In this document: piece by piece, positions 19,782 to 29,208 of the stretch
Position numbering within the stretch: position 1 is the first letter of the stretch
Layout of the letters: each line of letters opens with the position of its first letter
From: Arthrobacter rhombi
Lineage (GTDB): Bacteria; Actinomycetota; Actinomycetes; Actinomycetales; Micrococcaceae
Direction: 5' to 3'
Length of the DNA: 64,000 bases
Assembly: GCF_900163545.1 (NCBI RefSeq)
Contig: NZ_FUHW01000023.1
Coordinates: forward strand, 1 to 64,000
Notes under the pieces: generated by a model
Seen by the model: only the letters and a program-made list of their open reading frames with translations
Told to the model about the DNA's origin: nothing
Database searches by the model: none
Position numbers and translations under genes: made by a program

Positions 19782-20543
19782 TCAGCGCAGTTTGATGGAT
19801 CCGCCGTCTGCCATGACCGTTTGTCCGGTCATGTAGCGGGAGTCATCGGAGCACAGGAACGCGACGATGGGAGCCACATCGGTCTCCGGATCGCCGAAAC
19901 GTCCCAACGGCACCTTCTCCTCGGAGGCGGCAAACATCTCCGGGTAGTTCTTCTTCCAGTTCTCCACGCCTTCGGTCATGGCCATCGGGCACACCACGTT
20001 GACCCGGATGCCATCGGGGGCCCATTCGTTGGCGACGACCCGACTGAGTCCGCGGATGGCTTCCTTGGCCGCAGCATAGGCCGCCTGGGTCGGCTGGCCT
20101 TCGAGCCCGGCACCGGATCCGTAGTTGACCACGGCCCCACCAGTCTTTTTCAGTTCCTGGTAGGCAGCGAGCATGAAGTTCCGGGTCGCGAAGAAGCCGG
20201 TGTTGAAGGACAGGTCCCACATGGCATCGGTATGGTCCAGGAAGGACCCTTGCTTGGAGGCGTGGGCGTTGTTGACCAGGGCGTCCAGATGACCGAAGCG
20301 TTCCACGGCGCGCGCTACCGCCTTCTTCGCGACCTCGGGATCGGAGACATCCCCGGCGACGAATTCCACGGCCTGGCCGAGTTCCTCCACGATGGCAGCT
20401 CCGGCGTCCTCGTTGAGGTCCACCGCCACGACCCGTGCGCCTCGGGCCACGAACGCCCGGGTTACCGCACCGCCGATACCAGCGGCACCGCCGGTGACGA
20501 TGATCGCCTTGTCCTCGAGATTGCGAACTGGCTGGTTATTCAT
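19782..20543 (-). CDS. SDR family oxidoreductase
   Basis: The 253-residue short-chain dehydrogenase shows the nucleotide motif TGGAAGIG near residue 17, the NNAH motif (VNNAHAS), the active-site YAAAK and the C-terminal SRYMTGQTVMADGG typical of classical SDRs. The acidic residue after beta-2 (VAVDLNE) suggests NAD(H) preference. The substrate is not predictable. It stands alone, with its own promoter and a palindromic site just upstream. Confidence 0.93.
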   Translation of the reverse strand: MNNQPVRNLEDKAIIVTGGAAGIGGAVTRAFVARGARVVAVDLNEDAGAAIVEELGQAVEFVAGDVSDPEVAKKAVARAVERFGHLDALVNNAHASKQGSFLDHTDAMWDLSFNTGFFATRNFMLAAYQELKKTGGAVVNYGSGAGLEGQPTQAAYAAAKEAIRGLSRVVANEWAPDGIRVNVVCPMAMTEGVENWKKNYPEMFAASEEKVPLGRFGDPETDVAPIVAFLCSDDSRYMTGQTVMADGGSIKLR

Positions 20544-20571
20544 GACGACTCCTTCGATTTAGTGTCTTTAC

Positions 20572-20585
20572 GACAGTATACTCTC
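20572..20585 (-). promoter_or_regulatory. Palindrome overlapping the SDR -10 region
   Basis: GACAGTATACTCTC contains the perfect octamer AGTATACT with near-symmetric flanks. Read on the minus strand, TATACT at 20580-20575 is a good -10 hexamer, 32 bases upstream of the SDR start codon. A repressor site overlapping the -10 is plausible, but no local regulator gene is obvious. Confidence 0.4.
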
Positions 20586-21175
20586 GTTGTCCGGACCATT
20601 GCGAATGCGGGGATTCCTTACGCAGCCGTGACGGCGGTTCGGTGATCCCCTCACGGGACGGGCGCCGCTCAGCGTGAAACCACCAACTCCCTCCTCCTGG
20701 ATGCCAGCCACACGGCAACCCGATGCCCCTCTCAGCCCCGACAGGCCGACTTCGACGGAGATTCCACTGCGCTGGGCCTGATTCAGCTGGCCGCCCTGGC
20801 CCCTGCCACTCGGACCATCGCGGCCACGGGCGCGCACGCCCATCCCGGGGAACTGCCGCTGCGGATCCACATCGGGTTCTGGGCCACAGCCCGGCCCGGA
20901 GGACCCGCCGCAGCGGGCCTGCTTCCTGCGCTGGCCACCGGGGCCGAACCTGCTGACCGCCGTCCTGCCTCGACTGCGGCAGCCAACCCACCCCGACCGA
21001 GGCCAGCGCCTACCGCCCAGCCACAACGCGAAAGACCCACCCATATCCGGGGCACCACATCCAGACCGACGCCAGCAACTCGCTACTCGCGGTTTCGGGT
21101 CAGAGTTGCGCCCGGGAAACTCGGGTCACGTCCGTGGACACCAGATCCTCGGTCCGGCGGCCCGTTCTGCGTCCA
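20586..21175. other. Gene-poor stretch with a decayed repeat copy
   Basis: I find no convincing gene. One + strand frame from about 20750 is open for roughly 150 codons but has no plausible start, is Ala/Pro-rich and matches nothing I know, and it runs into the antisense of the next gene. Bases 20988-21084 are similar to 21754-21889 on the same strand. The stretch looks like the remnant of a lost gene. Confidence 0.5.
20988..21084 (+). repeat. Degenerate direct repeat, copy A
   Basis: Two blocks, around CAGCGCCTACCGCCCAGCCA and ATCCGGGGCACCACATCCAG, match copy B at 21754-21889 (CAGCGCCCACCGCCCGGCCA and ATCCGGAGCACCGCACCCAG) at roughly three positions in four. Copy B carries about 40 extra bases between the blocks. 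The two copies flank the SRPBCC gene. Confidence 0.6.
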
Positions 21176-21628
21176 CTATCGTTTCGCGAGTGCGGCGTCC
21201 TCGATGGCAGCCAGCATGCCAGTGAAGTTCGACGTCAGCATCTTGTCGATCAACGGGCCCGTGAATCGACCAATTGGCCCACCCCGGGGAACATATCGGT
21301 AGTCGAACGTCGCGAAGGAGCCGTCCTCGTCGGGCAGGAGCATGAGCGTGGACTCGGCCCGCTTGATCGGCACCGCCAGGCTCGGCTGGTTTTCTGTGTC
21401 GATCCTGCGCCCCTCCTCCCACGTGGTGACGGTTTCATCCATGCTGCCCATCGGCTTCAGTTCAACGCGGCGGCGAGCGCCCACACCGCTGGTCTGCTCG
21501 CCGATGGCTCTCGTGGACCTGAGACCATTCCAATGCTTCGCGAGATTCGGGAAGTCGGCGTACAAGGCCCAGACTGAACCGATGGGCGCAGACATGCGCC
21601 GTTGCACCATGATGTGACGTTCAGGCAT
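21176..21628 (-). CDS. SRPBCC family protein
   Basis: The 150-residue protein has the polyketide-cyclase/START-like layout: an N-terminal strand with ISAPIGSVW-type sequence (SAPIGSVWALYADFPN), a central GVGARRRVELKP strand, TTWEEGRRI, and a long C-terminal helix (IDKMLTSNFTGMLAAIEDAA). Such proteins bind small hydrophobic ligands. I chose the ATG at 21628 with GGAG eight bases upstream over a GTG three codons earlier. It is flanked by the two degenerate repeat copies. Confidence 0.8.
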   Translation of the reverse strand: MPERHIMVQRRMSAPIGSVWALYADFPNLAKHWNGLRSTRAIGEQTSGVGARRRVELKPMGSMDETVTTWEEGRRIDTENQPSLAVPIKRAESTLMLLPDEDGSFATFDYRYVPRGGPIGRFTGPLIDKMLTSNFTGMLAAIEDAALAKR

Positions 21629-21637
21629 GAGGATCAC

Positions 21638-21969
21638 TCCACGTGATGGGCCGGCTGAAGGACTATCTACAGTCCCGTCAGTGTGGTGGCGTTCGCGGCG
21701 GTCGTCAAGGGGTCAATGGCCACGAGTTTCCGCGCCGTTTTCGGTAATTACCCCCACCCCGGCTGAGAACAGCGCCCACCGCCCGGCCACGAAGTGAAGT
21801 GCCCCCGGGACGGTGGAGCAGCCCCGGCCCACCCATGGAAGACCGCCCACATCCGGAGCACCGCACCCAGACCGCCCCAGCAATCCGCTCCGCGCGAACT
21901 CGGTCCGGACCCCCTCCGTGTTATGGCCGATGTTCCAGCACAACGGATAGGGCGCGGGCACCATCCATG
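21638..21969. other. Gene-free stretch containing repeat copy B
   Basis: These 330 bases hold no credible coding sequence. The only structured element is the second degenerate repeat copy. Confidence 0.5.
21754..21889 (+). repeat. Degenerate direct repeat, copy B
   Basis: Same orientation as copy A at 20988-21084, about 0.75 kb away across the SRPBCC gene. The similarity is in two blocks separated by an insertion in this copy. Confidence 0.6.
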
Positions 21970-23223
21970 TCAGGAGTCTCTTCCGATCCTGATCAGCCGC
22001 AGGACGATCCCCGCCGCGAACATCACGATCCCGATCGCCACCGACAGTGGCGGCAGCGTGGCGATCAGGGCCACGCATGATCCGGCACCCAGGACTTGCA
22101 AGGCCTGAGGATACCTGCGGTCGACAGCGGGCTGCGTGAATGCAGCGGCATTGGCGACCAGATAGTAGATGAGGACGCCGAAGGAGGAGAAGCCGATCGC
22201 CTCGCGTAGATCTGCGACGGAAATGACCGCGCAGATCACCACGGCGAGTACCATCTCCGCCCGATGCGGAACCCTGTAGCGGGGGTGCACCGCGGAAAGC
22301 CACTGTGGCAGATCGCGTTCGCGGGCCATGGCCAAGCTCGTCCTTCCGAGCCCGGCAATGAGGGCCAGGAGCGCGCCCAGGGACGCTGCCGCGGCCCCGA
22401 ACCTGACGACGAAGCCGACCCAGGGCAGGGATCCGGCATCAACGGCCGCCGCCAGCGGGGCCACGTGGCTCGCCACCCCACCGGGGCCCAGGGTCGCCAG
22501 CAACGTCACGGCAATCACCGCGTAGACCAAGACGCTGATGCCCAGTGCGATGACGATGGCGCGGGGAATCGTTCGTTCGGGGTGGCGGACTTCTTCACCC
22601 ATCGTCGCGATTCTGGCGTATCCGGCGAAGGCAAAGAACAGCAAGCCTGCGGACTGCAGGATCCCATACCAGCCGTGGGCCAGCAGGCCAGCACCCAGGA
22701 TGCCTGACGGGGCGCGGGCAGGACCTCCCCACGCGGCTGCCACCCCGATCGCCAAGGCCGCCAACACCACCACCACGATGACGCGGGTGACCGCTGCAGT
22801 GCGGGTGACCCCGAAGTAGTTGACCGCTGCCAGAACCAGGACAGCGGCGATGGCTACAGGACGTTCCCACCCGGACGGGGCGGCATAAGCGGCGAAGGTC
22901 ATGGCCATGGCTGCAGCGCTTGCCGTCTTTCCGATCACGAACCCCCATCCGGCCAGGAACCCGGGCCAGGAGCCGAGCCGTTCGCGCCCATAGACGTAGG
23001 TCCCGCCCGAGGTCGGATAGACGGCAGCAAGCTGGGCGGATGACGTTGCGTTGCAAAAGGCCACGATGGCCGCAACGAGCAAACCGATCAGCAGTCCCGA
23101 TCCTGCCGCGGCCGCCGCCGGGGTGAAGGCCGCAAAGATGCCTGCACCAATCATCGAGCCAAGACCGATGACCGAGGCGTCAAAGGTATTCAGTCGCCGG
23201 GCCAGGGCCTGGGGTTCAGCCAT
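21970..23223 (-). CDS. APC superfamily amino-acid permease
   Basis: The 417-residue membrane protein begins with FDASVIGLGSMIGAGIFAAF, the first APC helix with its GxG(I/A)GIF substrate-binding motif, and has about twelve hydrophobic segments. It probably imports amino acids or amines; the substrate is unknown. The ATG at 23223 overlaps the upstream GNAT stop by 8 bases (ATGGCTGA), so the permease is translationally coupled to the acetyltransferase. Confidence 0.9.
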   Translation of the reverse strand: MAEPQALARRLNTFDASVIGLGSMIGAGIFAAFTPAAAAAGSGLLIGLLVAAIVAFCNATSSAQLAAVYPTSGGTYVYGRERLGSWPGFLAGWGFVIGKTASAAAMAMTFAAYAAPSGWERPVAIAAVLVLAAVNYFGVTRTAAVTRVIVVVVLAALAIGVAAAWGGPARAPSGILGAGLLAHGWYGILQSAGLLFFAFAGYARIATMGEEVRHPERTIPRAIVIALGISVLVYAVIAVTLLATLGPGGVASHVAPLAAAVDAGSLPWVGFVVRFGAAAASLGALLALIAGLGRTSLAMARERDLPQWLSAVHPRYRVPHRAEMVLAVVICAVISVADLREAIGFSSFGVLIYYLVANAAAFTQPAVDRRYPQALQVLGAGSCVALIATLPPLSVAIGIVMFAAGIVLRLIRIGRDS

Positions 23224-23791
23224 CGTCAGTTTCCTGCGATCCATCCGTGCACAGCACCTGGTACATGACATGGTCCTGCCACCGCCCGGCGATCTTCAAG
23301 TACTTAGGCGCCGTGCCATACCGGGTAAACCCGTTGCGCGCCAGCACACGTTGTGAGGCGTGGTTCTCAACCAGGGTCTCCGCCTGCAGTCGGTGCAGTC
23401 CCAACTCATTAAAGACACATTGCCTGGCTTCGGCCACAGCCCTAGTGGCCAGGCCGGTCCCATTGTGTTCCTGGCCGACCCAAAAGCCCAGACTGCCTGA
23501 CTGAAGCGCGCCACGGGTGATGCCATTGAGGTTGATCCTGCCGACCAAGGCGCCGGTCTCGTCGGTGATCCCCCAGGCAATCATGGTCCCGGCGGCCCGC
23601 GCTTCAAGGGCCCGTTCCAGCAACTCGCGTTGTCCGGCGATGGTGAAGAAGGATTCGGGCCTGACCGGTTCCCAAGGCGCCAGAAACGAGCGGTTCAGTC
23701 GAAGCAGTTCTGCGAGTTCGCCGGCGTCGTCGGAGGACAGGGACCGTGTTCTTCGCTTCACCGTTTGCGCAACGGCCTTCTCCTCGGGCAT
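23216..23791 (-). CDS. GNAT N-acetyltransferase (RimJ/RimL-like)
   Basis: The protein (191 residues from the ATG at 23791) has the RimJ-like pattern: a VGRINLNGI strand, GSLGFWVGQEHNGTGLATRAV with the acetyl-CoA loop, then LGLHRLQAETLVENHASQRVLARNGF. Members acetylate ribosomal protein N-termini or small amines. A longer frame runs 43 codons upstream without homology. It is followed by and coupled to the APC permease, so a substrate carried by that permease is possible. Confidence 0.88.
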   Translation of the reverse strand: MPEEKAVAQTVKRRTRSLSSDDAGELAELLRLNRSFLAPWEPVRPESFFTIAGQRELLERALEARAAGTMIAWGITDETGALVGRINLNGITRGALQSGSLGFWVGQEHNGTGLATRAVAEARQCVFNELGLHRLQAETLVENHASQRVLARNGFTRYGTAPKYLKIAGRWQDHVMYQVLCTDGSQETDDG

Positions 23792-23948
23792 GCACAGGAC
23801 GCTACCCGAAACCGAGCCCCGCATCCTGCGGCTCAGCACAAAGGCTGGTCTTCGGCGCGGACCCGCCCCGGGGGGAATCAGGCCATCCATGCCGGAGGCT
23901 TCGTAGCCGTCGTCGTTCATGGCCAGCTACTGCTTCGGTCCCCGCCGC

Positions 23949-24608
23949 TCACCACGGGGCCAGCGTCGCGGTCGGATCCAGTGGTCCCCGGCCGGCCAGC
24001 CAGGCCATGACTCGTCGGCGGTCACCGGAGGATCCGAGCCTTTCTGCGACCGTGGCCAGCAGAATAGGAAGATCCCACTCGACATATTCATGCGGCCAAT
24101 CGGCAGGGGTGTAGCCCAGTCCCAGGTCCACATGGTGCATCTCTACTTCGCGCAGCCGGTGCGCGGGGCATCCCGAAACCCCGTAGTGTCCACCGCCCAG
24201 AAAGTCGCCATGAGGCCACCCGGCTGCTGCATTGAGCATGAAGACTTCTTCGAGCTGCGATTGGCTGTTTTCCACGTCGGCAATAATCTCCGCGGCGGCC
24301 CGCCCTGCTCCGGCTTCAATCTCGTTGCCACGCTGCTCGGGTCCGTTGGCATACTTCGGCAGGTCCTCTCCACGAAGCGCACCAGAAAGTCGACGTGCAT
24401 GGGCGTCGGCGTTGCGGGCCAGATGGGTCAGAACGTGCCCTACGCTCCAGCCGGGTAGACGGCTGGGGGCCCGAACCTGCTCCTCCGTCAGGTGGGCAAC
24501 CCGCGTTCTTAATCGTGTCTGCGCTGCACAGCAGAGTTCTGCCGCACGCTGTGGATTGCTCTCCAAGTCCATCTGCGCACCAACCTTTCTATCAGAGCCG
24601 GCAATCAT
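23949..24608 (-). CDS. Maleylpyruvate isomerase-family mycothiol-dependent protein (DinB fold)
   Basis: The 219-residue protein has the metal-binding four-helix DinB layout: LPGWSVGHVLTHLARNADA near residue 50-68, and REVEMHHVDLGLGY near 160, with the three His that bind the metal. A C-terminal domain follows. The family includes mycothiol-dependent maleylpyruvate isomerase, but most members have no assigned reaction. The ATG at 24608 overlaps the DUF1990 stop (ATGA); an internal ATG at 24572 is an alternative start. Confidence 0.85.
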   Translation of the reverse strand: MIAGSDRKVGAQMDLESNPQRAAELCCAAQTRLRTRVAHLTEEQVRAPSRLPGWSVGHVLTHLARNADAHARRLSGALRGEDLPKYANGPEQRGNEIEAGAGRAAAEIIADVENSQSQLEEVFMLNAAAGWPHGDFLGGGHYGVSGCPAHRLREVEMHHVDLGLGYTPADWPHEYVEWDLPILLATVAERLGSSGDRRRVMAWLAGRGPLDPTATLAPW

Positions 24609-25078
24609 CGCAGCGCGCGCAGATAACGTCGTCGCACGATGTGCTGGGCGATGAGCAGCATAGGGTAGAGGACCCGCCAGGGTTGTTGTGGAGCCGCCCG
24701 GGTGAGCGAGCGGACCGTGAAGTGCACGGCGTCGCCCCGGCGGTGCACGATGAAGGCCTCTTCACCACTGACGGGGTGCCCCGGCCTAGTGCGGTAGGAA
24801 AAACCGACGCGGTCGTGTTCGATGACCACGTCGGTGACCTCCACGGGTTCGATGATCGTCATCCCGAGGACGTGCACGGTGACATCCAGGCGGTCCCCCG
24901 GAGCCGCTGGGGCCGTTGAGTTCACGCAAAACCCGCTGGCAGTCTTCACCCGCCAACGCATGACATCCACTGTTACGCGCTCCCAGAGCGCGTCGCCTTG
25001 GCCCAACAGTGCCGAGGCCTCCGAGCGACGGTATCTGGGGTCGGTCGATGGCCATTCCTCAAGTTTCGGGCTGGTCAT
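24605..25078 (-). CDS. DUF1990 family protein
   Basis: This 157-residue protein shows WERVTVDVMRWRVKT near the N-terminus, EPVEVTDVV, then GFSYRTRPGHPVSGEEAF and a C-terminal RRRYLRAL helix. These are the hallmarks of DUF1990 (UPF0548), a family of unknown function widespread in actinobacteria. It is the first gene of a two-gene coupled unit with the DinB-fold protein. Confidence 0.88.
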   Translation of the reverse strand: MTSPKLEEWPSTDPRYRRSEASALLGQGDALWERVTVDVMRWRVKTASGFCVNSTAPAAPGDRLDVTVHVLGMTIIEPVEVTDVVIEHDRVGFSYRTRPGHPVSGEEAFIVHRRGDAVHFTVRSLTRAAPQQPWRVLYPMLLIAQHIVRRRYLRALR

Positions 25079-25150
25079 CCGGTGCCTCTCCCTTGGTTCG
25101 TGTCCTACGGTGACTTGTCCTGCTTCAGCCTACTGGCGGTGGGACCCGGC

Positions 25151-28100
25151 TCATGATCCGACGTCGAACTCCGGCCAGTCCTCGGGAACCTCACCGGGCA
25201 GCCGGTGGTCCAGGCCTTCGTCCTTCATCCGGGTAGCCAACGACAAGGCGCCCTCGCTGCCGGGCTTCTTGGTCGCGGACAGTGACTGCTTCGCACTGAC
25301 ACGGTTCGGGTCGCTGAGGTGTCCCGGCCCCGGGAGGGAGGCCTGGTCAGCAAGGTCCCACGCCTGGAGGGCCTGCAGGCTGATGCCGCGGGGGCCCGTC
25401 CGCCGGGTGATCCCGTGGACCAGCAAAAGCCGGGTGGAAAATAGCAGCGGCCCGGAGTTCTGCTGGGCTTCGTGGAAGAAGGTGCAGTCCACGCAACCGG
25501 TTCCGTCGTCCAGGGAGATGAACACGACTCGTCGGCCACCACGCATGGGTGGCGTCTGCGTTGCAACCCGCACCCCGGCCACCAGAACCTCGGTTCCGTT
25601 GCGTAATCTCCGCAGATCCTCGGCATGGGTCGCCCCCAGTTTCGCCAATACCGGGGCATGCGAGGACATCAAATGGCCGCTGACGTCCACCGACATCAGA
25701 TCCAATTCGGTCCGGACGGTTTCCTCCATGCTCTGTTCGACGTGTCCCACGGCCAATCCGCCCAGTTCCACGTCGCTCATGGGCAAGGGCAGCTGCCCGG
25801 CAATGGGGCGGTGCCGTGGGGGCAAGGCCTTGGCGGGCCTGGCTGCCAGATGGGCCATCAGGTCCGCACGGTTGCCGCGCCCAGCCACCTTTTGCAGGGA
25901 ATCGAAGGCCCCTAGGGCGGCAAAAGTCCGCAACGAGGAACGATTCAGCCCCGACCGGTCGCGCACATCAGCCAGCGAGTCGTAGGGCTTTCCGGCAACG
26001 ACCCGCTTCACCTCGTTTCCCGAGACCCCGTGGATCCCGCTCAGGGACAGCCGGATGCCTAACCGTCCGGCTGGCATCGTTCCCGGTGCCCGGTAGACGG
26101 GTGGAACCGTGGCCGGGGGCAGCAATCCCTTCAAACGTTCGACCCGGTAGGAGGCGTCAGAGCAGTTGATATCCAGTGGCAGGATGGGGATGCCCATCCG
26201 CCGAGCCTCCGCTACCAGCAAACGTTTGGGATACATTCCGGGATCGTGTTCCCAGATACCGGCTAGGAACGCCTCGGGGTGGTGGGCCTTCAGCCAGGCC
26301 GACTGGTAAGTCGGCACGGCGAAAGCTGCCCCATGGGCCTTGCAGAAGCCGAAAGAGCCGAAGGCCTTCAATGTCGCCCAGACCTCGTCGATCACGGCCA
26401 GCGGATAGCCCCGCTCCAGAGCTCTGGAACGGTAGAGTTCCTCCACCCGTGGTTCGGCCTGCTCGTTGCCCAGCAGCCGCCGATACACATCTGCCTTGGC
26501 CAATCCGCACCCGGTCATCACGTCGAAGATCCGTAGTACTTGTTCGTGAAAGACCGTGACCCCATGCGTCTCGGCCAGTGCTGGTTTAAGGTCAGGGTGA
26601 GGATAGTTTTCAACCGCAAAACCATGCCGATTTTCCAGATACGGTTTGACCATATTTGATTGCATGGGCCCGGGCCGGAACAACGAGATATCGATGATGA
26701 TGTCGTTGAATTCGCGTGGTGCCAGTTTGCCGATCAGTTCACGCTGCCCGGGAGATTCGATCTGGAAGCAGCCCAGCGTGTCGGTGGTGCGGATGAGTTC
26801 GAAGGTCGGTTCATCATCCAGCGGGACCCGCTGCAGGTCGATGGTCCCGTCGGTGTCCAGATACTCCGGAAGCCCCCCGTCAGATGTTTTCGAATGGGCG
26901 CCGGCGCGGGCAACCGCATCCCCGTCCCCATGGATCCGGACGACCTCGGAGACCGCATAGGCCATCGCCGATTGCATGCGCACCCCCAGCACATCCAGTT
27001 TGAGCATGCCCATGGGGTCCATATCGTGCTTATCGAATTGGCTCATCGCCAACCCGAGTCCGCTGGGCTGGACCGGGGTCCGGTCCAGCAGGGTGTTATC
27101 CCCCAGGATCACCCCGCACGGGTGCATGGAGATGTGGCGGGGCAGCCGGTCCAGCCGCTCGGTCAAATCCACCAGCAGGTCCAGCTGCTTCTCGGCCCCC
27201 ATCCGTTCGGCAAAGGGGCGCAGCTCCGGCTTCTCGTCCAGGGCCTCGCGGAAGTTGCTGGCCGAGAAACGCCACAGCTGTTTGGCGATGACATCCAGGT
27301 CCCCGTCTCCCATGCCCAGCGCCTGCCCCGCGTCCCGGACCGCGCCACGGGCCCGGTACCCGTTCTGCATGCTCATCAGGGTGACCCGCTCTGAACCAAA
27401 CCGTTTGAAGATGTGCTCATAGACCCGATGTCGTTCGGCGGATTCGACGTCGATGTCGATATCGGGAAGGGTCGTCCGGTCCCGCGAGAGGAAGCGTTCG
27501 AAGAGCAGGTCGTGGGCCAACGGGTTCACATGGCTAATGCCCAGGAGGAAGTTCACCACGGAAGAAGCGCCGGATCCCCGGGCGGCATTGCGCACGCCCA
27601 GGGTAGTGATCATCGAGCTGACCTCGGCCACGGTGAGGAAGTAGGTGCCAAAGCCCAGGTCGGAGATGGTTTCCAGTTCCATCGCGAGGCGATCGCGCAG
27701 CGCACGGGAACCGGCGTCCTGAGGGATCAGGCGGGTAATGCCTGCTTCGCAGCGTGCCGCCAGTTCCGCATCGGGGTGACCGCTGATACCAATCACGCTG
27801 GCTTCGGGGACCACGGGGATTCCCCAGCCGGCGTCGTCCACCGGGTCCATCCGTGCCCAGTCGGCCATGGCCGAGGTGTTGCCCAGCAGTTCCCCAGCGG
27901 CTCTCCCCTCCCCCGCGTCCCGCGCAATTTCCCGGGCCAGGGCGTTCATCCGTCCGGGGCTTTTGAGCCATCCCTGCCCGTTTGGTTGCAGATCGCCAAG
28001 AGTTTCCAACGAGCTCAAGGCACGGGCAGAATCCAGCACGTCGGCAGTAGCCGCACCATCGGGGTCTGCATAGCGCACGGCGTTGGTAAGTACTGCCGGA

Positions 28101-28777
28101 ACATGAAGGGCCTGGGCGACGCGGAGCATCCGGATGGAATGCGCTGTGCTGAGCCGCTCCCCCGGGGTGTTCAGGTGGGTGACCAGCTCGAGGTGCACCA
28201 CATCTCTACCCACCGCCTGCAGCCATCCGGCCAGCGCGGTCCTGGCGCGTGGGAGTTCACGGCGCAGGGCCGCCTGACCGACATCGGAATCCGGTCCCAG
28301 CAGCACCTTCAGTACCGTACCGGCCTCCGGGTCGGTGGCACACGACGCTAACTGCGCACGAGTCACCCCCACGGGTTTGCCTCCGGTAGCACCCCGGTGC
28401 GCCGCAGTCCCCTCATGGGCTAGGGAGACCAGCCGGCACAGAGCCCGGTAGCCGGCCCCGTCGCAATGTCCTTTAGCCAGTACGATGACACGCCCTTGGA
28501 GCTGTAGTCCCGGGCGCCCCCGGGCAGCATGCGCCGGAGGATGCCGGGCGTTATCAGCGCCGGGGCCCAGCACCGCTAGGTTCACCCCGAGGATCGGATC
28601 CAGTCCGGTCTCCCGGCACGCCTTGAGGTGTTTGACGGCGCCGTAAAGGCCATTGCGTTCGGTGCTGGCCAGGGCGTCAGCCCCCTCGGCAGCGGCCTTC
28701 AGGGCGAGGTCTTGGGGCCAGGAAACCCCGTAATGTGCGCTGAACGCGGAGGCCACGTTCAAATGGGTGAAACTCAT
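25151..28777 (-). CDS. dnaE2: Error-prone DNA polymerase DnaE2
   Basis: This 1208-residue C-family polymerase starts with a PHP domain (SFTHLNVASAFSAHYG, about 1-250). It carries the catalytic Asp triad in LPDIDIDVES, the fingers/palm segments (LFRPGPMQS, LGCFQIESPGQRELI, FGFCKAHGAAFA), then helix-hairpin-helix and OB domains. Translesion synthesis by DnaE2 causes SOS mutagenesis in actinobacteria. The start at 28777 overlaps the DUF6504 stop (ATGA). The usual partner imuB is absent from the cassette. Confidence 0.95.
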   Translation of the reverse strand: MSFTHLNVASAFSAHYGVSWPQDLALKAAAEGADALASTERNGLYGAVKHLKACRETGLDPILGVNLAVLGPGADNARHPPAHAARGRPGLQLQGRVIVLAKGHCDGAGYRALCRLVSLAHEGTAAHRGATGGKPVGVTRAQLASCATDPEAGTVLKVLLGPDSDVGQAALRRELPRARTALAGWLQAVGRDVVHLELVTHLNTPGERLSTAHSIRMLRVAQALHVPAVLTNAVRYADPDGAATADVLDSARALSSLETLGDLQPNGQGWLKSPGRMNALAREIARDAGEGRAAGELLGNTSAMADWARMDPVDDAGWGIPVVPEASVIGISGHPDAELAARCEAGITRLIPQDAGSRALRDRLAMELETISDLGFGTYFLTVAEVSSMITTLGVRNAARGSGASSVVNFLLGISHVNPLAHDLLFERFLSRDRTTLPDIDIDVESAERHRVYEHIFKRFGSERVTLMSMQNGYRARGAVRDAGQALGMGDGDLDVIAKQLWRFSASNFREALDEKPELRPFAERMGAEKQLDLLVDLTERLDRLPRHISMHPCGVILGDNTLLDRTPVQPSGLGLAMSQFDKHDMDPMGMLKLDVLGVRMQSAMAYAVSEVVRIHGDGDAVARAGAHSKTSDGGLPEYLDTDGTIDLQRVPLDDEPTFELIRTTDTLGCFQIESPGQRELIGKLAPREFNDIIIDISLFRPGPMQSNMVKPYLENRHGFAVENYPHPDLKPALAETHGVTVFHEQVLRIFDVMTGCGLAKADVYRRLLGNEQAEPRVEELYRSRALERGYPLAVIDEVWATLKAFGSFGFCKAHGAAFAVPTYQSAWLKAHHPEAFLAGIWEHDPGMYPKRLLVAEARRMGIPILPLDINCSDASYRVERLKGLLPPATVPPVYRAPGTMPAGRLGIRLSLSGIHGVSGNEVKRVVAGKPYDSLADVRDRSGLNRSSLRTFAALGAFDSLQKVAGRGNRADLMAHLAARPAKALPPRHRPIAGQLPLPMSDVELGGLAVGHVEQSMEETVRTELDLMSVDVSGHLMSSHAPVLAKLGATHAEDLRRLRNGTEVLVAGVRVATQTPPMRGGRRVVFISLDDGTGCVDCTFFHEAQQNSGPLLFSTRLLLVHGITRRTGPRGISLQALQAWDLADQASLPGPGHLSDPNRVSAKQSLSATKKPGSEGALSLATRMKDEGLDHRLPGEVPEDWPEFDVGS

Positions 28778-29085
28778 GCACTCTCCAGCAAGGCATCGTG
28801 GATCCGGATGAGTCGCCAGCGCCCGCTCTCCACATCGCGGGAGACCTCGAAGGTGAGCAGCGGCCCCTTGCCGGCGAGCCTGACCTGTAGTTGCCATATC
28901 TCATGGTCGACAAGTCCCGGACCGCGGCCGCGTTCTGCGCGGATCTCCTCGGCCCACCAGCGGCGGCGCTCAAACCAGCGCACGGGATCGGCGGCAACAC
29001 GGTATTCCCGTCCCTGCCACCGCATCCGCAAAGGTAAGCCTGCGGTGCTGCATTCCACGTCGACTGACTGGGTGAAAAGCCCCAT
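28774..29085 (-). CDS. DUF6504 family protein
   Basis: The 103-residue protein has short Trp-rich strands (LRMRWQGREYRV, DPVRWFERRRWW, HEIWQLQVRL). It matches the small gene that lies between imuB and dnaE2 in actinobacterial mutagenesis cassettes. The ATG at 29085 has GGAGG six bases upstream; an earlier in-frame ATG lacks a site. It is coupled to dnaE2 by ATGA. Its role is unknown, but its fixed position suggests a link to translesion synthesis. Confidence 0.85.
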   Translation of the reverse strand: MGLFTQSVDVECSTAGLPLRMRWQGREYRVAADPVRWFERRRWWAEEIRAERGRGPGLVDHEIWQLQVRLAGKGPLLTFEVSRDVESGRWRLIRIHDALLESA

Positions 29086-29180
29086 CTGATACCTCCAATT
29101 CGCCCCGGACGACGGCATAGGTCTCGGGGCCCTAAATCATGGAAGGGGCCGCAAAACTGCCTGTGCGCGACGATCATCCC

Positions 29181-29208
29181 ATTCTATTCGAATCTTTGTT
29201 CTAAGCAA
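29181..29208 (-). promoter_or_regulatory. SOS promoter of DUF6504-dnaE2 with LexA-like box
   Basis: On the minus strand TTGCTT (29208-29203) and TAGAAT (29186-29181) form -35 and -10 hexamers with a 16-base spacer. That spacer holds TAGAACAAAGATTCGA (29203-29188), which matches 10 of 12 fixed positions of the actinobacterial LexA palindrome TCGAAC-N4-GTTCGA. The position between the hexamers is ideal for repression. Confidence 0.7.

Noticed and set aside
20750-21200. A start-less + strand open frame of about 150 codons as a gene
   Set aside because: No start codon with a ribosome site, Ala/Pro-rich, no homology I can see, and it runs antisense into the SRPBCC gene. Kept only as a possible remnant.
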